A DNA stretch of 64,000 bases from Pseudoalteromonas flavipulchra NCIMB 2033 = ATCC BAA-314 (GCA_000814665.1 JWIH01000012.1:124001-188000); one strand, 5' to 3'; positions 27,202 through 36,882 are shown, counted from the stretch's first letter. A program made the numbers and translations. Notes: generated from the sequence alone by a model not told the origin.

Positions 27202-29490
27202 TTAAGCTAAGTTAATTTGGCTCGAAGAAGCCTTTGAATCAGGCTGTTTTAAAGCTTTATATACAACCTGTACAAATTCATGGTGATCTATTGGTTTGGA
27301 TATAAAAGCGCTCATTCCAACTTCAAGACACCGCTTTTTATCCTGCTCAAGAACGTTAGCTGTTAATGCAATAATCGGTATATCACGGTAGTCTCTATAT
27401 TTACGGATATGTTGTGCTGCCGTAGGGCCATCCATTTCAGGCATTTGCATATCCATTAAGATCAATCCAAACTTCTCAGCTTTACAAAACTCTACGGCTT
27501 CTAGGCCATTTTCAGCAATAATAATATTTTCTAGTCCCATATCCTTTAGCATTGACTTCGTGACTATTTGATTGATTTTGTTGTCTTCTACAAGCAGAAT
27601 TTCAATGTCACGATTAATAGTGAGTTTAATTTCTTGGAATTGTGAGTCTATGTCTTCATTGACTAGTTCGGAAATAGGAAACGTGACAGTAAAGCTGAAA
27701 GTCGAGCCTTCCCCTAAGCGACTCTCAACTTCGAGTCGAGAGTTCATCAGGTCTAATAATTTGTTTGAGATAGTTAAGCCCAGACCTGTACCGCCAAACC
27801 GGCGAGTTATAGAGGTATCGGCTTGGGAAAAAGCCTCAAAAAGCATTTCTATCCTGTCTTGTGGAATACCAATTCCCGTGTCAATGACACTAAACTTCAG
27901 CTGTGCTTTATCTACATTTTCCTCTTGTACTTCCACTAGTAATTTTACTGTGCCTTGCTCTGTGAATTTTATTGCGTTGCTAAGTAAATTCAGTAAAACC
28001 TGCTTGAGTCGAACAACATCTCCTGCAAGAACGTTTAACTTTATAGGTATATTATTCTCGATGATTAACTTTGCTGAAGATGATTTATTAAGCGTTTTTC
28101 CTGTATGTTCGAGTTCATACAATAGCTTATTAAGTGCAAATGGTTGCGATTCTAGCTCGATTTTTCCAGCTTCAATTTTACTCAAATCGAGAATATCATT
28201 TAAAATAACTAGCAAACTTTTTCCAGATGAATCAACAAGCTCAAGCATATTTATTTGCTCTTTGTTTAAGTCAGTTTGCCTCAACTGCCTTACCATTCCT
28301 AAAATCCCATTCATAGGTGTTCGGATTTCATGACTCATGTTGGCTAAAAAGTCAGATTTTATTTTTGATGTATGCTCAGCGACCTGTTTTGCCTCAATAA
28401 GTGCCTCGCTTAGCAATTTAAATTGATTTGCGGCGTTGGCTAGCGTGCCTATTTCATCTTTTCGTTCAAGGCCTTTTATCTCGTCAGATAAATTTCCTTC
28501 AATACAGTGCTGAAAATTCTCGGTAAGCCGCTTAATTGAACGGATTATATGGAAGTGAAAAAATAAAACGAAAAACACTAAAAAGAGTAAACCGACAGCC
28601 ATTGATATTTTGATTATTCTCTCAAAATCGAGAACTTTTTCCTCAGCAGTATTTCGTATATAGTCTAGCCTTGATAATGAGTCTGTTCTCAGCTTATCCA
28701 CTAAGTTTGAGAACTCCACAGCATCACCGGCCATTACCACATTGACTAAAGTTAAATAATTTCGATTTGCTTGAATACTTTTATTAAATGCGTCTCGAAA
28801 CTTATGAACTTGGGCTTGCAAATTAGAAGTAATGTCACCACTCACCTTATTGCTAAAAAGCAACTTACTTTCTATTTTTTCTAGCCCGTCTAAAACCGCT
28901 TTTTTCTTCTTGTAGTCTTTTTGTGTTAGATACAGGTTTGCATCTCGATAAAGCGTCAACCATAAATCTAGCAGTTGATATATAGTGATTTTATCCTGAC
29001 TAGAATCGCTGTCATTGAGAAATAATCGTAAGTAAACTTCCGCTTCTTTAAACACCTCTGGTAGCTGGATTTGAAGCAAATATTTTCTTTCTTGATATCG
29101 CTGCATGAGCACACTTAAGTTACTACCGTACCTGCTAACAATTTCCAACAATGAATCTATAAGCTGCTTTTCTACTTCGCTTTGTGCCTTTGACTTTATT
29201 TCTAAAAGTCTTGTGTTGATTAGCTTCTGGTTGGCCTGCACTTTTTCATAGATAGCAGGACTGCCAGAGCTGCTAAACACTGAGATATCACGCTGCAACT
29301 CCACGATTTCTTTGTTAATCTTAAGTACCGATACAGAGCTTTTTGAGACATTCAAAGTATTAATTAGAGTATTATCAATAACTTCTACACGCGAGCTTAA
29401 CACTATGTACACAGCGGTTAGACTTGCAGTGAATGCGAGTAAGACCATCAGTATCTTGCTAGAAAGCGATCTAATTGAAAGTTCTGGCAT
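27202..29490 (-). CDS. Membrane hybrid histidine kinase
   Basis: The 762-residue protein has two membrane spans (about 12-28, ILMVLLAFTASLTAVYIVL; and about 292-312, ISMAVGLLFLVFFVLFF) around a helical periplasmic domain of some 260 residues. HAMP follows (about 315-365), then HisKA with His in MSHEIRTPMNGI, HATPase (LLNLLSNAIKFTE, GTGLGLTI) and a C-terminal receiver with Asp in LILMDMQMPEMDG. The gene follows the solute-binding protein gene by nine bases. A TorS/TorT-like arrangement, with the binding protein presenting a ligand to the kinase, is likely. The operon continues with a PAS kinase. Confidence 0.92.
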   Translation of the reverse strand: MPELSIRSLSSKILMVLLAFTASLTAVYIVLSSRVEVIDNTLINTLNVSKSSVSVLKINKEIVELQRDISVFSSSGSPAIYEKVQANQKLINTRLLEIKSKAQSEVEKQLIDSLLEIVSRYGSNLSVLMQRYQERKYLLQIQLPEVFKEAEVYLRLFLNDSDSSQDKITIYQLLDLWLTLYRDANLYLTQKDYKKKKAVLDGLEKIESKLLFSNKVSGDITSNLQAQVHKFRDAFNKSIQANRNYLTLVNVVMAGDAVEFSNLVDKLRTDSLSRLDYIRNTAEEKVLDFERIIKISMAVGLLFLVFFVLFFHFHIIRSIKRLTENFQHCIEGNLSDEIKGLERKDEIGTLANAANQFKLLSEALIEAKQVAEHTSKIKSDFLANMSHEIRTPMNGILGMVRQLRQTDLNKEQINMLELVDSSGKSLLVILNDILDLSKIEAGKIELESQPFALNKLLYELEHTGKTLNKSSSAKLIIENNIPIKLNVLAGDVVRLKQVLLNLLSNAIKFTEQGTVKLLVEVQEENVDKAQLKFSVIDTGIGIPQDRIEMLFEAFSQADTSITRRFGGTGLGLTISNKLLDLMNSRLEVESRLGEGSTFSFTVTFPISELVNEDIDSQFQEIKLTINRDIEILLVEDNKINQIVTKSMLKDMGLENIIIAENGLEAVEFCKAEKFGLILMDMQMPEMDGPTAAQHIRKYRDYRDIPIIALTANVLEQDKKRCLEVGMSAFISKPIDHHEFVQVVYKALKQPDSKASSSQINLA

Positions 29491-29499
29491 ATTAGCGCC

Positions 29500-30765
29500 T
29501 TATGCGTTTAATAATTCATACCAACGATCTAGACTGTAATCGTAGTTTTCCATGACTGTATTCCATACTGCAATGTTCGAAAATCGTTTAGTGTAACTTC
29601 CACCATCACGCAATTCACCTGTCTTGACGATGACTTTTCCATCCGTTCCTTTTAGAGGTGTTGTTGCAGGTTTGCCGTCATACCAATAACTCCATTCAGG
29701 TTCAGACATCATGGGCCTGCTACGCTCTGGATTTGAGATGTAATACCCTTGTCTCGCGATAAATGCTCCAGGGTACCCTGAGAGCCACCAGTTCATGTAG
29801 TCATACGCTGCGTCTTTGACCTGACCGTGTACATGAGATGAGAGACACATAACACCATGCCATGCCCTATATCCTTCTTTTGGTGACGCATAAGTGATCG
29901 GTAACCCTTGGCCCCTACAAGCGCTAACTCCAGGCGAGAACATACTCTGAATATGCACTCTTTTATCTAACATGAACTGCACCGACTGCGGAACTGAAGT
30001 CCAAAAACCAGAAAAATGCCCTTTTCGCTTTCTTATCAGCAGAATCTCAAAAAGCTTATCTATTTCGTCAATAGTCATGTTTCCTATATTTTTGAAAGTA
30101 GCCAAGCCTTTAGCTTGTGCTGCTAACGCTAAATCAAAAATACCGATAGTTGGCGCATTAACCACAGCTGTTTTTCCTGCATTTGATTCATCTAATAACC
30201 AACCCCATGACTCAGTTTCATAAGCGCTACCTTGTGGAATAAAGTCAGTGTTGTAACCAAAGGAGTCAACATTGTGCACATAGGGAAGAAAGCTTATTTT
30301 TTTCGTGGGATTGTTAGCTAGAGTTCCATCCTCTTGAACATACAGTAATTTATTTGGAGCGTCACCTGCACCAACTTTAGCTGATGGTATAAGCCTACCA
30401 GTCTTGGTTAGTGCATTTATTTCAGGCCAGTAAATAAGCCTTTCAATATCAATAGGCTGTATGGCACCTGCTTGCCAAAGTATATTGATGGAATCTGACC
30501 ATTGCTCATAAAGGTCAAATGTAGCAGGATTTGCCGCCGCCCTTTGAAGAACCGCCGCGCTACCCATGGGGTAGAATTGGATATCTATTCCTAGCTCTTT
30601 CATGGCGCGCTTGCGTAAAGGTTCCTGTAACGTAACGTGTGTTCCCATTACACGAAGAGTTGTTCTATTCTTTGCGAATACATAGGGGGCTTTTATTGCA
30701 GCCGCCGATAAAGCTACCCCAAGACCAACTTTGCTTAAAAATTCCCTTCTTCCAATCTCTTTCAT
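29500..30765 (-). CDS. Tat-exported solute-binding protein, likely sensory
   Basis: The 421-residue protein starts with a twin-arginine signal (GRREFLSKVGLGVALSAAAI, cleavage near YVFA) and continues as a family 1 extracellular solute-binding protein of PotD-like appearance (TLRVMGTHVTLQEPL; DLYEQWSDSINIL). There is no lipobox, so it should be free in the periplasm. No ABC permease or ATPase gene is nearby; instead it heads an operon of kinases. It most likely presents a ligand to the membrane hybrid kinase next to it. The ligand is unknown. Confidence 0.85.
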   Translation of the reverse strand: MKEIGRREFLSKVGLGVALSAAAIKAPYVFAKNRTTLRVMGTHVTLQEPLRKRAMKELGIDIQFYPMGSAAVLQRAAANPATFDLYEQWSDSINILWQAGAIQPIDIERLIYWPEINALTKTGRLIPSAKVGAGDAPNKLLYVQEDGTLANNPTKKISFLPYVHNVDSFGYNTDFIPQGSAYETESWGWLLDESNAGKTAVVNAPTIGIFDLALAAQAKGLATFKNIGNMTIDEIDKLFEILLIRKRKGHFSGFWTSVPQSVQFMLDKRVHIQSMFSPGVSACRGQGLPITYASPKEGYRAWHGVMCLSSHVHGQVKDAAYDYMNWWLSGYPGAFIARQGYYISNPERSRPMMSEPEWSYWYDGKPATTPLKGTDGKVIVKTGELRDGGSYTKRFSNIAVWNTVMENYDYSLDRWYELLNA

Positions 30766-30902
30766 ATAGAATTACTGTGTTTACATAGCGTGTTATTAAA
30801 TATAGTTTATGATTACAGTAACCGCGGATAATATCCCAACTTTATTGGGTTACACGGCATACACGATTGCGTTATACCTAACAACACGGAATTGAAATAC
30901 CT
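30766..30902. promoter_or_regulatory. Divergent promoter region of the signalling genes
   Basis: The 137 bases between the binding-protein gene (minus) and the REC-GGDEF gene (plus) must hold promoters for both transcripts. It is AT-rich with several TATAAT-like stretches; I cannot assign boxes with confidence. Confidence 0.45.
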
Positions 30903-31823
30903 ATGTTTGAGGAAGTAGCAGAGCTTAGTGACTGTACGATCGTCGTCGTCGAAGACTCTCCATTAACACAAAAAGTTCTATGTGCCTGCTTGGAAGATAT
31001 TTGCAAAATAGTGGCATTTGAAAGTGCCGAAAAAGCACTAGACTATATTAGATTAGCCCTACCAGACCTAATCCTAATGGATTGGATGCTAGATGGTATA
31101 ACCGGTATCGATGCATGTAAAGAGCTACAAAAAGATCCTATCACTGCACAAATTCCCGTAATGTTCGTCACCTCAAATATAAAAGAAAACCAACAGGAAA
31201 TGTGCTGGGATGCAGGCGCTGTCGACTTTATTAGTAAACCCATAGTAGCGCGGACGTTATTTAATAGAGCGATAACTCACTTAAAATACAAGAAGCAGGC
31301 AGATCAACTTCGTGAATACTCTTATGTAGATGGTTTAACCGGCGCTTTTAATCGGAGGTTATTTGACTCGGACTTAGAGAAACATTTTCGAGGTGCAAAG
31401 CGAGCTAGTAGCCACCTTAGTTTAGTGATGATAGACGTAGATTACTTTAAACGATACAACGACGAATATGGCCATTTACAAGGCGATGACGTGTTAAAGA
31501 CCTTTGCTTTAGTGACGCAAAGGCATATAAGGAGGCCAATGGATGCATTGTATCGCTATGGTGGAGAAGAGTTCGCTATTCTTTTACCAAATACACCTAA
31601 CGGTGCTGCAATGGAGATTGCTCGGCGTATCACTCAGTGCTTTTTGGATGAAAAAATAGAGCATAAGCACTCACCGTTTGAATATGTTACAGTAAGTGCT
31701 GGAGTAGCCACCTACGAAAGTAACACTAAAATACACGAGTTAAAAGATTTAATCGATACCGCCGATTCAGCTCTCTATGACGCCAAAACAGCTGGACGTA
31801 ACAGGGTATGCGGTAGGGGCTGA
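30903..31823 (+). CDS. Response regulator diguanylate cyclase (REC-GGDEF)
   Basis: The 306-residue protein is a receiver (acidic pocket VVVEDSPLTQ, phospho-Asp in LILMDWMLDG, Lys in DFISKPIV) fused to a GGDEF domain with the active motif YGGEEFAILLPN. An RxxD product-inhibition site (RPMD) lies five residues before GGEEF, as in PleD-like enzymes. It should make cyclic di-GMP when phosphorylated by one of the kinases in this element. It is transcribed divergently from the five-gene operon. The 576 bases after it hold no supported gene. Confidence 0.93.
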   Translation: MFEEVAELSDCTIVVVEDSPLTQKVLCACLEDICKIVAFESAEKALDYIRLALPDLILMDWMLDGITGIDACKELQKDPITAQIPVMFVTSNIKENQQEMCWDAGAVDFISKPIVARTLFNRAITHLKYKKQADQLREYSYVDGLTGAFNRRLFDSDLEKHFRGAKRASSHLSLVMIDVDYFKRYNDEYGHLQGDDVLKTFALVTQRHIRRPMDALYRYGGEEFAILLPNTPNGAAMEIARRITQCFLDEKIEHKHSPFEYVTVSAGVATYESNTKIHELKDLIDTADSALYDAKTAGRNRVCGRG

Positions 31824-32399
31824 GTGGTGTTCCACAGGCGTTAATGATGCCTTGTTGTTTGGAAGAACAATATTCTTTGGTTGAAGAGCAAAGCCTTAGG
31901 CTCACCCACTTATATTCTACCTACTATTAATCCCTGTACTAAAGGCGGTGAAATTAATAATCACATTTCTCCAAATTTCATACATAAAAAGTTGGTGTCG
32001 GGCGAGGATTGTCTCTATTGCATTACATGGCTTAAGATTCTTCTTAATGCTAGGTTCCATTCCGCTCTTTTGCCACATCATAGCGCACAGCAAAGTGCCT
32101 TCGTTAACCTTGATCTACAAAACAGCGATAGAGTCCCTTGTCAGTGATATTTTCAATTATTCTCAATGTTTCCCATAAGGTGACATAAACGCCGCCAATC
32201 AATGAGTTCAATTTGAGACTAGTCATTTTGTGATGTTTGCGTGGTTAGCTTTGGCACCATTGCTACGCTCAAAGTGCAATTTTTTGGTTATCAAGTTCAA
32301 AATAGTTGTAAGATCAGAGTAATAAGATAGATTATATTTATTCCAATTGCCTTTCTCTACAAAAGAGCAATGTCTGAAGCTCATTGATAAGCCTATTTA
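31824..32399. other. Non-coding gap between cargo and tnsC
   Basis: About 575 bases without a supported gene. Short frames of 76-112 codons occur but have no ribosome sites or family resemblance. This may be the junction where cargo was joined to the transposition module, but I see no repeat or recombination site. Confidence 0.45.
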
Positions 32400-33827
32400 T
32401 CACTTTAGCTCACCTAAAGGGTCATCAAGTACCGTATTTGTGCCTTTTAATAGAGAAAACCCTTCATCTTGCTCTGCAATGTCTTGGAACAAACAAGGGT
32501 TGGCTATCCGATCTGGGAGGTCTACAGCCCCCAAAAGTTCAACTATACTTGATTCAAACTCTGGATGTTGGGGTCGAGTAACGTCAGCAATTGGCGTTCT
32601 GGTTGGTGTAGATAACTCCAGCTCTTTGGGGGAGTTCTGGTTGCGATTCCCAGTTGGCAATGATACAGACTCTCTAAGAGTCTGAATTTCAGGTGTATTG
32701 CGAGATAACTTACAAGCTCTTGCATAGGCAATATCTAACACGGCTGGCGTTATTCTCTCATCCGCTAAGGGATCTAAAATAACCATTCTTTGGGCTTCTC
32801 GATATATGCGATGAGCAATATCCAAATTGCCCAAAGAAAGCTTATACATCTTGTCACTCAACTCAGGAGTAAGTTCGTTGTATACCTTGGTCCACTGTAT
32901 TTCCCACAGCTCTCCAATAAAAACGTCCCATTCACCGCTTTCTCTTGTTAACGGCTCAAACTCAAAGTATCCAGCACTTTCAGCTCGACGCGCCGCTTTG
33001 AGTTGTTTCGATAAAGTTTTATCAAAAGGCGGATTAGCACAAAAAACGAGTGGAACACCCAGTTTATTTACCAACTTATGAAGGAAATTCAACAAGTTAT
33101 TTTCACCACCAGTTTTCTTAAGCTCCAGCCGTTGCATTTCATCTATAACAAGTACCCCGAGAAAACTTGATTTAATCCTTTGTTCAATTTGCCACAAAAG
33201 ACCAGATATCGTTGCTGCTAGAGGCTCTTTTGGTTGGTTCATTGCTAGATCAAGGCTAAAAATTATATCTTCACATAGCTCTCTAACACTTGAGTTTCGA
33301 GAGCATTCTACCTTCACCCATACGACTTGTTTTGTATACTCTAGCTTTTGTCCATGATAAACATCATGTTTAATCACATGTGGAAGATAATTTAAAATTT
33401 GCTCAAGCATACAGGTTTTACCTACCCCACTTTCTCCAATGATAGTTATAGTCTCAGCCTTTGGCACAAAAAAGCCTGAAGATGGGGCAACTTCAGGAGG
33501 CTTATCAACGGGGTAATGTAAAAACTGTGAAGTGGTAGGGCTGAATGGATTTTTCCTTGAGTAGCCATCTTTTATTGCAGTTTCGATTGCTCTGAAGCAT
33601 TCATAATATATAAAAAATGGTTGTCTTAATTGCTTTAATCGGATCGTATATTCTTCACGTATCAGTGGATCAGGGTTGTCTCTAATATGTTCATCAAGAT
33701 CAACATAGTTGGAGAACTTTTCCAACAAATCTTCAGCCCCAAGCTTTGGAGGTAGCGCTTCAATAAAAGGGTTGCCTCGGTACTCTGGTAAAATAGCTTC
33801 ATGATATTCAGCATCAACTTTTCTCAC
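32400..33827 (-). CDS. tnsC: TnsC-like AAA+ ATPase
   Basis: The 475-residue protein has Walker A ITIIGESGVGKTCM (K137 T138), Walker B FLGVLVIDEMQ (D229 E230), and a later sensor (PLVFCANPPFDK). TnsC forms ATP-dependent filaments on target DNA and connects the TniQ/TnsD target complex to the TnsAB transposase. The gene starts 11 bases after tnsB and is last of the tnsABC operon. The C-terminal tail (about 390-475) is longer than the ATPase core needs and probably contacts TnsAB. Confidence 0.92.
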   Translation of the reverse strand: MRKVDAEYHEAILPEYRGNPFIEALPPKLGAEDLLEKFSNYVDLDEHIRDNPDPLIREEYTIRLKQLRQPFFIYYECFRAIETAIKDGYSRKNPFSPTTSQFLHYPVDKPPEVAPSSGFFVPKAETITIIGESGVGKTCMLEQILNYLPHVIKHDVYHGQKLEYTKQVVWVKVECSRNSSVRELCEDIIFSLDLAMNQPKEPLAATISGLLWQIEQRIKSSFLGVLVIDEMQRLELKKTGGENNLLNFLHKLVNKLGVPLVFCANPPFDKTLSKQLKAARRAESAGYFEFEPLTRESGEWDVFIGELWEIQWTKVYNELTPELSDKMYKLSLGNLDIAHRIYREAQRMVILDPLADERITPAVLDIAYARACKLSRNTPEIQTLRESVSLPTGNRNQNSPKELELSTPTRTPIADVTRPQHPEFESSIVELLGAVDLPDRIANPCLFQDIAEQDEGFSLLKGTNTVLDDPLGELK

Positions 33828-33838
33828 GTATTGCCCCC

Positions 33839-35962
33839 CTATTTCCTATTCCGCCTTGGCAACATAACAACATTCTGCTGCATACTCTTTGTATCTACAT
33901 CGTCGCTGGTATTGCTAATCTCTGCATCTATTTCACTGTGAGTCGTTTTACGCAATTCTTCACGGCGATTTTCACGGATATTACGAATTCTTTCTGAGCG
34001 CGTTAACGTGCTTTGTTTAGCCCTTTTCTTAGCTTGAGTTTCTAACGCCTCATGCCTGGTTTTCATATCAATCGATTCGACGGTTACGGGAGAAAGCTCT
34101 TCAAACTTTGTTATCCAATCTTGCACAAAATCTACTTCAGCCATTGGCATATCTTTGAATATGGAGTTGCGCTTCAATAAAGTACATTTAGTAAAACCCT
34201 CATTATTATTCATTCTCACATAAATATAATTTAGAGTGTTGTCATCTATTCGTGCATCGAGCGACCAACGGCCGCCTTCTCGGGCTATAGCAGCTAGGTT
34301 TTCATCTTCTATTTTTTTGCACGTATAGTACATTTCTTTGAACTGAATCCCGCTTCGAGTCATACTGGCAGTTTCCGGAGGTAACAACTTAGCTATTGCC
34401 TCACTAAATGAGACTTGGTGAAGGCTATGTCGATGATTGGCTAAATATACTTTCCATGTATTGATTGGTGTGGGTTTTATATTTTTTTCGACAAGGATTG
34501 GGTTGTCAAAAACAAGTTTACTCAAAATATCACGGTTATGTTCTAGCACAGCTTCTATCAACATGCTCGTCACTTCATATAAGGTATATATTGACTCTTT
34601 ACGAGGGTCGACATCACCGCGTACGACCTTTCCTCCGCGTGTTGTACCAATTAATTGATGAAGTAGCTTATCATTGATGGTTTTAAACCGTCGCTCCACA
34701 AAGCTCTTGTAATCGGGCCTATATGCAGGAGCGAAACTTAACTCAGCGAACGGCGTGATCTTTTCCCCTGGCTCTAGCCCAATCATTTCGCCATTGTCAC
34801 ATGTAAAGTAAGCAGGTACATGCGAGCATGGCCACTCGGATTCATAAATGTTGACACCGTATTGAGCACAAAACTCAGCTTTAGGAGTAAAACAATTAAC
34901 AAAAGCTTGTCGCGCAGCACGCCAAGAAGCATGATAAAGAGAAACGTGCATTCCCGTTATCATTCGAGTTGCGCAATCAATAATATAATACACTGTAGGC
35001 CGCCCTAAGACGTACCTTGGACTGAATTCAGATATAATATTTATATCAGCCACCGTAGCATCTACTTCAAAGCAGCTACCCGGCACGAGACCATCCTGTA
35101 ACGGGCTCTCTAACAATGCTCTTTTTTTAAGATTATAATTGTGATCGGTATTGCGTAGCCGAACTTCCATATTTTTCTCGACCAACTTACCTTTCCAATA
35201 TTTAAATTGCTTATAAGAAGGTATATGAGGAGCTCTATCACATGCATCTGCGATTTTAACTTCATCTGCATGAAATTGCCGTAGATAATCCCTGTAGCAT
35301 TCAGTAAGATACTTTCCATTTGGCTTTAAATAGTATTTCTTTAAAGTCTTTAGAATGTTCTTTTTATCTGCTTCTCGAATAATGTATTTTGGTGCTCGTT
35401 CAAACATCAATGTTCTAGAAGTGCGTGGTGCACCAAGTGGGGTTTCTTTAGCTATTCTTGGCTTGCCATAGCCACCACTGTTTGCATACGCAGGCAACAG
35501 CGCATTTTTACTTTGCCCGAAATGCCAGTAACGACTTAACAAACGGGACAAGCTTTTTCTGTCATAGCCAATTTGCTTTGCATGTTGTGCCAGTTTCGAT
35601 GTTCTTTTTGAACATGCATAGTCTAATATGAACTGCTTGTCAGACACTAAGCTTCTTATCTTTTCATAGTTCGAATTTCGCCTTTCAAGGTTTTTAGGTT
35701 CGATTTCTTCGTCTGAAACGAGCAAAAATGCAGGTGGAGTAATGTCAATTTGAATTGCTCTACCTTCTTTGTTCCATGTAATAAAGGTAGGCAGGTGAAC
35801 CGTTATAGGTCTACACGTACCAACAGTTTCGTTTAACTCAAAAAGAATGAGACAGTCTAAATCAGCTCTCACCTCTATGATGCGAAATACTCCATTTAAG
35901 TCACTCTCAGAGGTTTCTATTTTCCATGTACTATTTATTTCAAGCACCATATAAAGACCCAC
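33839..35962 (-). CDS. tnsB: TnsB-like DDE transposase
   Basis: The 707-residue protein contains an rve-type catalytic core: D301 in CFEVDATVAD, D389 in YFTCDNGEMI and E423 in SFVERRFKTI, with helix-turn-helix regions before it (about 110-260) that bind the 20-bp end repeats. TnsB cuts the 3' ends and joins them to target. The C-terminus is basic (KRAKQSTLTRSERIRNIREN) and ends in a short tail that in Tn7 contacts TnsC. It overlaps tnsA by 23 bases if it starts at 35962; an in-frame ATG at 35950 would shorten the overlap. Confidence 0.94.
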   Translation of the reverse strand: MGLYMVLEINSTWKIETSESDLNGVFRIIEVRADLDCLILFELNETVGTCRPITVHLPTFITWNKEGRAIQIDITPPAFLLVSDEEIEPKNLERRNSNYEKIRSLVSDKQFILDYACSKRTSKLAQHAKQIGYDRKSLSRLLSRYWHFGQSKNALLPAYANSGGYGKPRIAKETPLGAPRTSRTLMFERAPKYIIREADKKNILKTLKKYYLKPNGKYLTECYRDYLRQFHADEVKIADACDRAPHIPSYKQFKYWKGKLVEKNMEVRLRNTDHNYNLKKRALLESPLQDGLVPGSCFEVDATVADINIISEFSPRYVLGRPTVYYIIDCATRMITGMHVSLYHASWRAARQAFVNCFTPKAEFCAQYGVNIYESEWPCSHVPAYFTCDNGEMIGLEPGEKITPFAELSFAPAYRPDYKSFVERRFKTINDKLLHQLIGTTRGGKVVRGDVDPRKESIYTLYEVTSMLIEAVLEHNRDILSKLVFDNPILVEKNIKPTPINTWKVYLANHRHSLHQVSFSEAIAKLLPPETASMTRSGIQFKEMYYTCKKIEDENLAAIAREGGRWSLDARIDDNTLNYIYVRMNNNEGFTKCTLLKRNSIFKDMPMAEVDFVQDWITKFEELSPVTVESIDMKTRHEALETQAKKRAKQSTLTRSERIRNIRENRREELRKTTHSEIDAEISNTSDDVDTKSMQQNVVMLPRRNRK

Positions 35963-36761
35963 TTTGACTCTGAGCCAATGATAATATTTCTATAGTGTTA
36001 GATGTAACAATAGAGTAATCCAAATCAACATGAATATACTTTTCAGCAATGAGGTATCGCAATACATATAATCCATCAACACCTCTTCCTTTCAAGCTCA
36101 AGTTCAATTCGCTGCATAATTGAGAAAGCAAGTACTTTCCTTTGGATAAAGCTCCTAGTGCTATTTCAATATCTGCTTGTGTAATATCTACCGCGCCAGA
36201 GCGAAAAGGACTTGTTGCCCACTTGATATTAGCAGCCTGAGCTTTAGTAATCTCATTACCAGTGAAGAAAGAAAATTTTATCCCCAAAAGCTCCCATATG
36301 ACTCTCTCAATATCCAATTTTTCTGATATTCTTTGGGTTAGTTTTTCGTCTGGTTTAACTGATATAGCGTGAAAAGATGTATCGCCAGCACATTGACGGG
36401 TCAACAAAAAGTCTGTCGTCATTATGTTAGGCACATCCGTTCCCGTTACTATTGGGTGAGGAACGCCAATTGCAGACGCAACTTTCTGTGATAACGTAAG
36501 CGGAAGTAGGGGGAACTGCTCTCGGATATCAATGACTGAATCACTAAATTCAGCAATATAAAAAAATTCAGATTCTCTTCCTGATAAAAAATGATGATAT
36601 CGCTTTATTTTTCTTCCAAAAGCTGTTGATTTTTTTCCTTTAGAATTAACGTCTTGTATTCGTAGCCATGGCTTATAGGCTTCTTGCGTGCCAATACCAT
36701 ACTTTTTCTTGAGCGAGCGATTAAAATCTTCAATACTCGCTAGCCGTCTGCCTCTCGCCAT
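35940..36761 (-). CDS. tnsA: TnsA-like endonuclease
   Basis: The 273-residue protein matches TnsA: catalytic E63 in FLSGRESEFF, the conserved VIDIREQFPLLPL strand, D117 in IMTTDFLL and K136 in AISVKP, followed by a winged-helix C-terminal domain that contacts TnsC. TnsA nicks the 5' ends so that the element is excised by double-strand cuts (cut and paste). The length equals that of Tn7 TnsA. It lies about 55 bases inside the right end and begins the tnsABC operon, so the end repeats overlap the promoter region and TnsB binding may repress it. Confidence 0.94.
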   Translation of the reverse strand: MARGRRLASIEDFNRSLKKKYGIGTQEAYKPWLRIQDVNSKGKKSTAFGRKIKRYHHFLSGRESEFFYIAEFSDSVIDIREQFPLLPLTLSQKVASAIGVPHPIVTGTDVPNIMTTDFLLTRQCAGDTSFHAISVKPDEKLTQRISEKLDIERVIWELLGIKFSFFTGNEITKAQAANIKWATSPFRSGAVDITQADIEIALGALSKGKYLLSQLCSELNLSLKGRGVDGLYVLRYLIAEKYIHVDLDYSIVTSNTIEILSLAQSQSGSLYGA

Positions 36762-36816
36762 TAACTCTGCCTACTACTCTAGTTTTCATTATCAAATATA
36801 GCTCTAGCTCTCACTA

Positions 36817-36882
36817 CGGGCAAACTTTATTGCTAACGGGCAAACTTTATTGCTAACGGGCAAACTTTATTGTCTTTTCACA
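36817..36882 (-). repeat. Right transposon end with three tandem TnsB-type sites
   Basis: CGGGCAAACTTTATTG occurs at 36817, 36837 and 36857, exactly 20 bases apart, and the last copy runs on into TCTTTTCACA, the terminus. The complement matches the left end (TGTGAAAGGACAATAAAG) with one mismatch. Tandem overlapping sites at the tnsA end are the Tn7 pattern. Confidence 0.93.

Larger units (their letters stand above)
17873..36882. mobile_element. Tn7-like transposon inserted at the 3' end of yhiN (Tn6230-type site)
   Basis: The 19.0-kb element is bounded by TGTGAAAGGACAATAAAGTT and its near-exact complement (AACTTTATTGTCTTTTCACA), and flanked by a short direct repeat. It encodes TnsA, TnsB and TnsC at the yhiN end, and TnsD and a short TniQ at the other. 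The orientation, with tnsA nearest the target gene, is that of Tn7 at glmS. The insertion lies six bases after the yhiN stop codon. I recall that the Tn6230 family of Tn7-like elements uses a yhiN attachment site, which fits; this was not checked. Cargo lies between tnsC and the tniQ genes and consists of signalling genes. No CRISPR array or Cas gene and no tnsE is present. All transposition genes look intact. Confidence 0.93.

Noticed and set aside
31881..32178. Two overlapping frames of 76-88 codons after the REC-GGDEF gene
   Set aside because: No ribosome site or recognisable family; they overlap each other in different frames.
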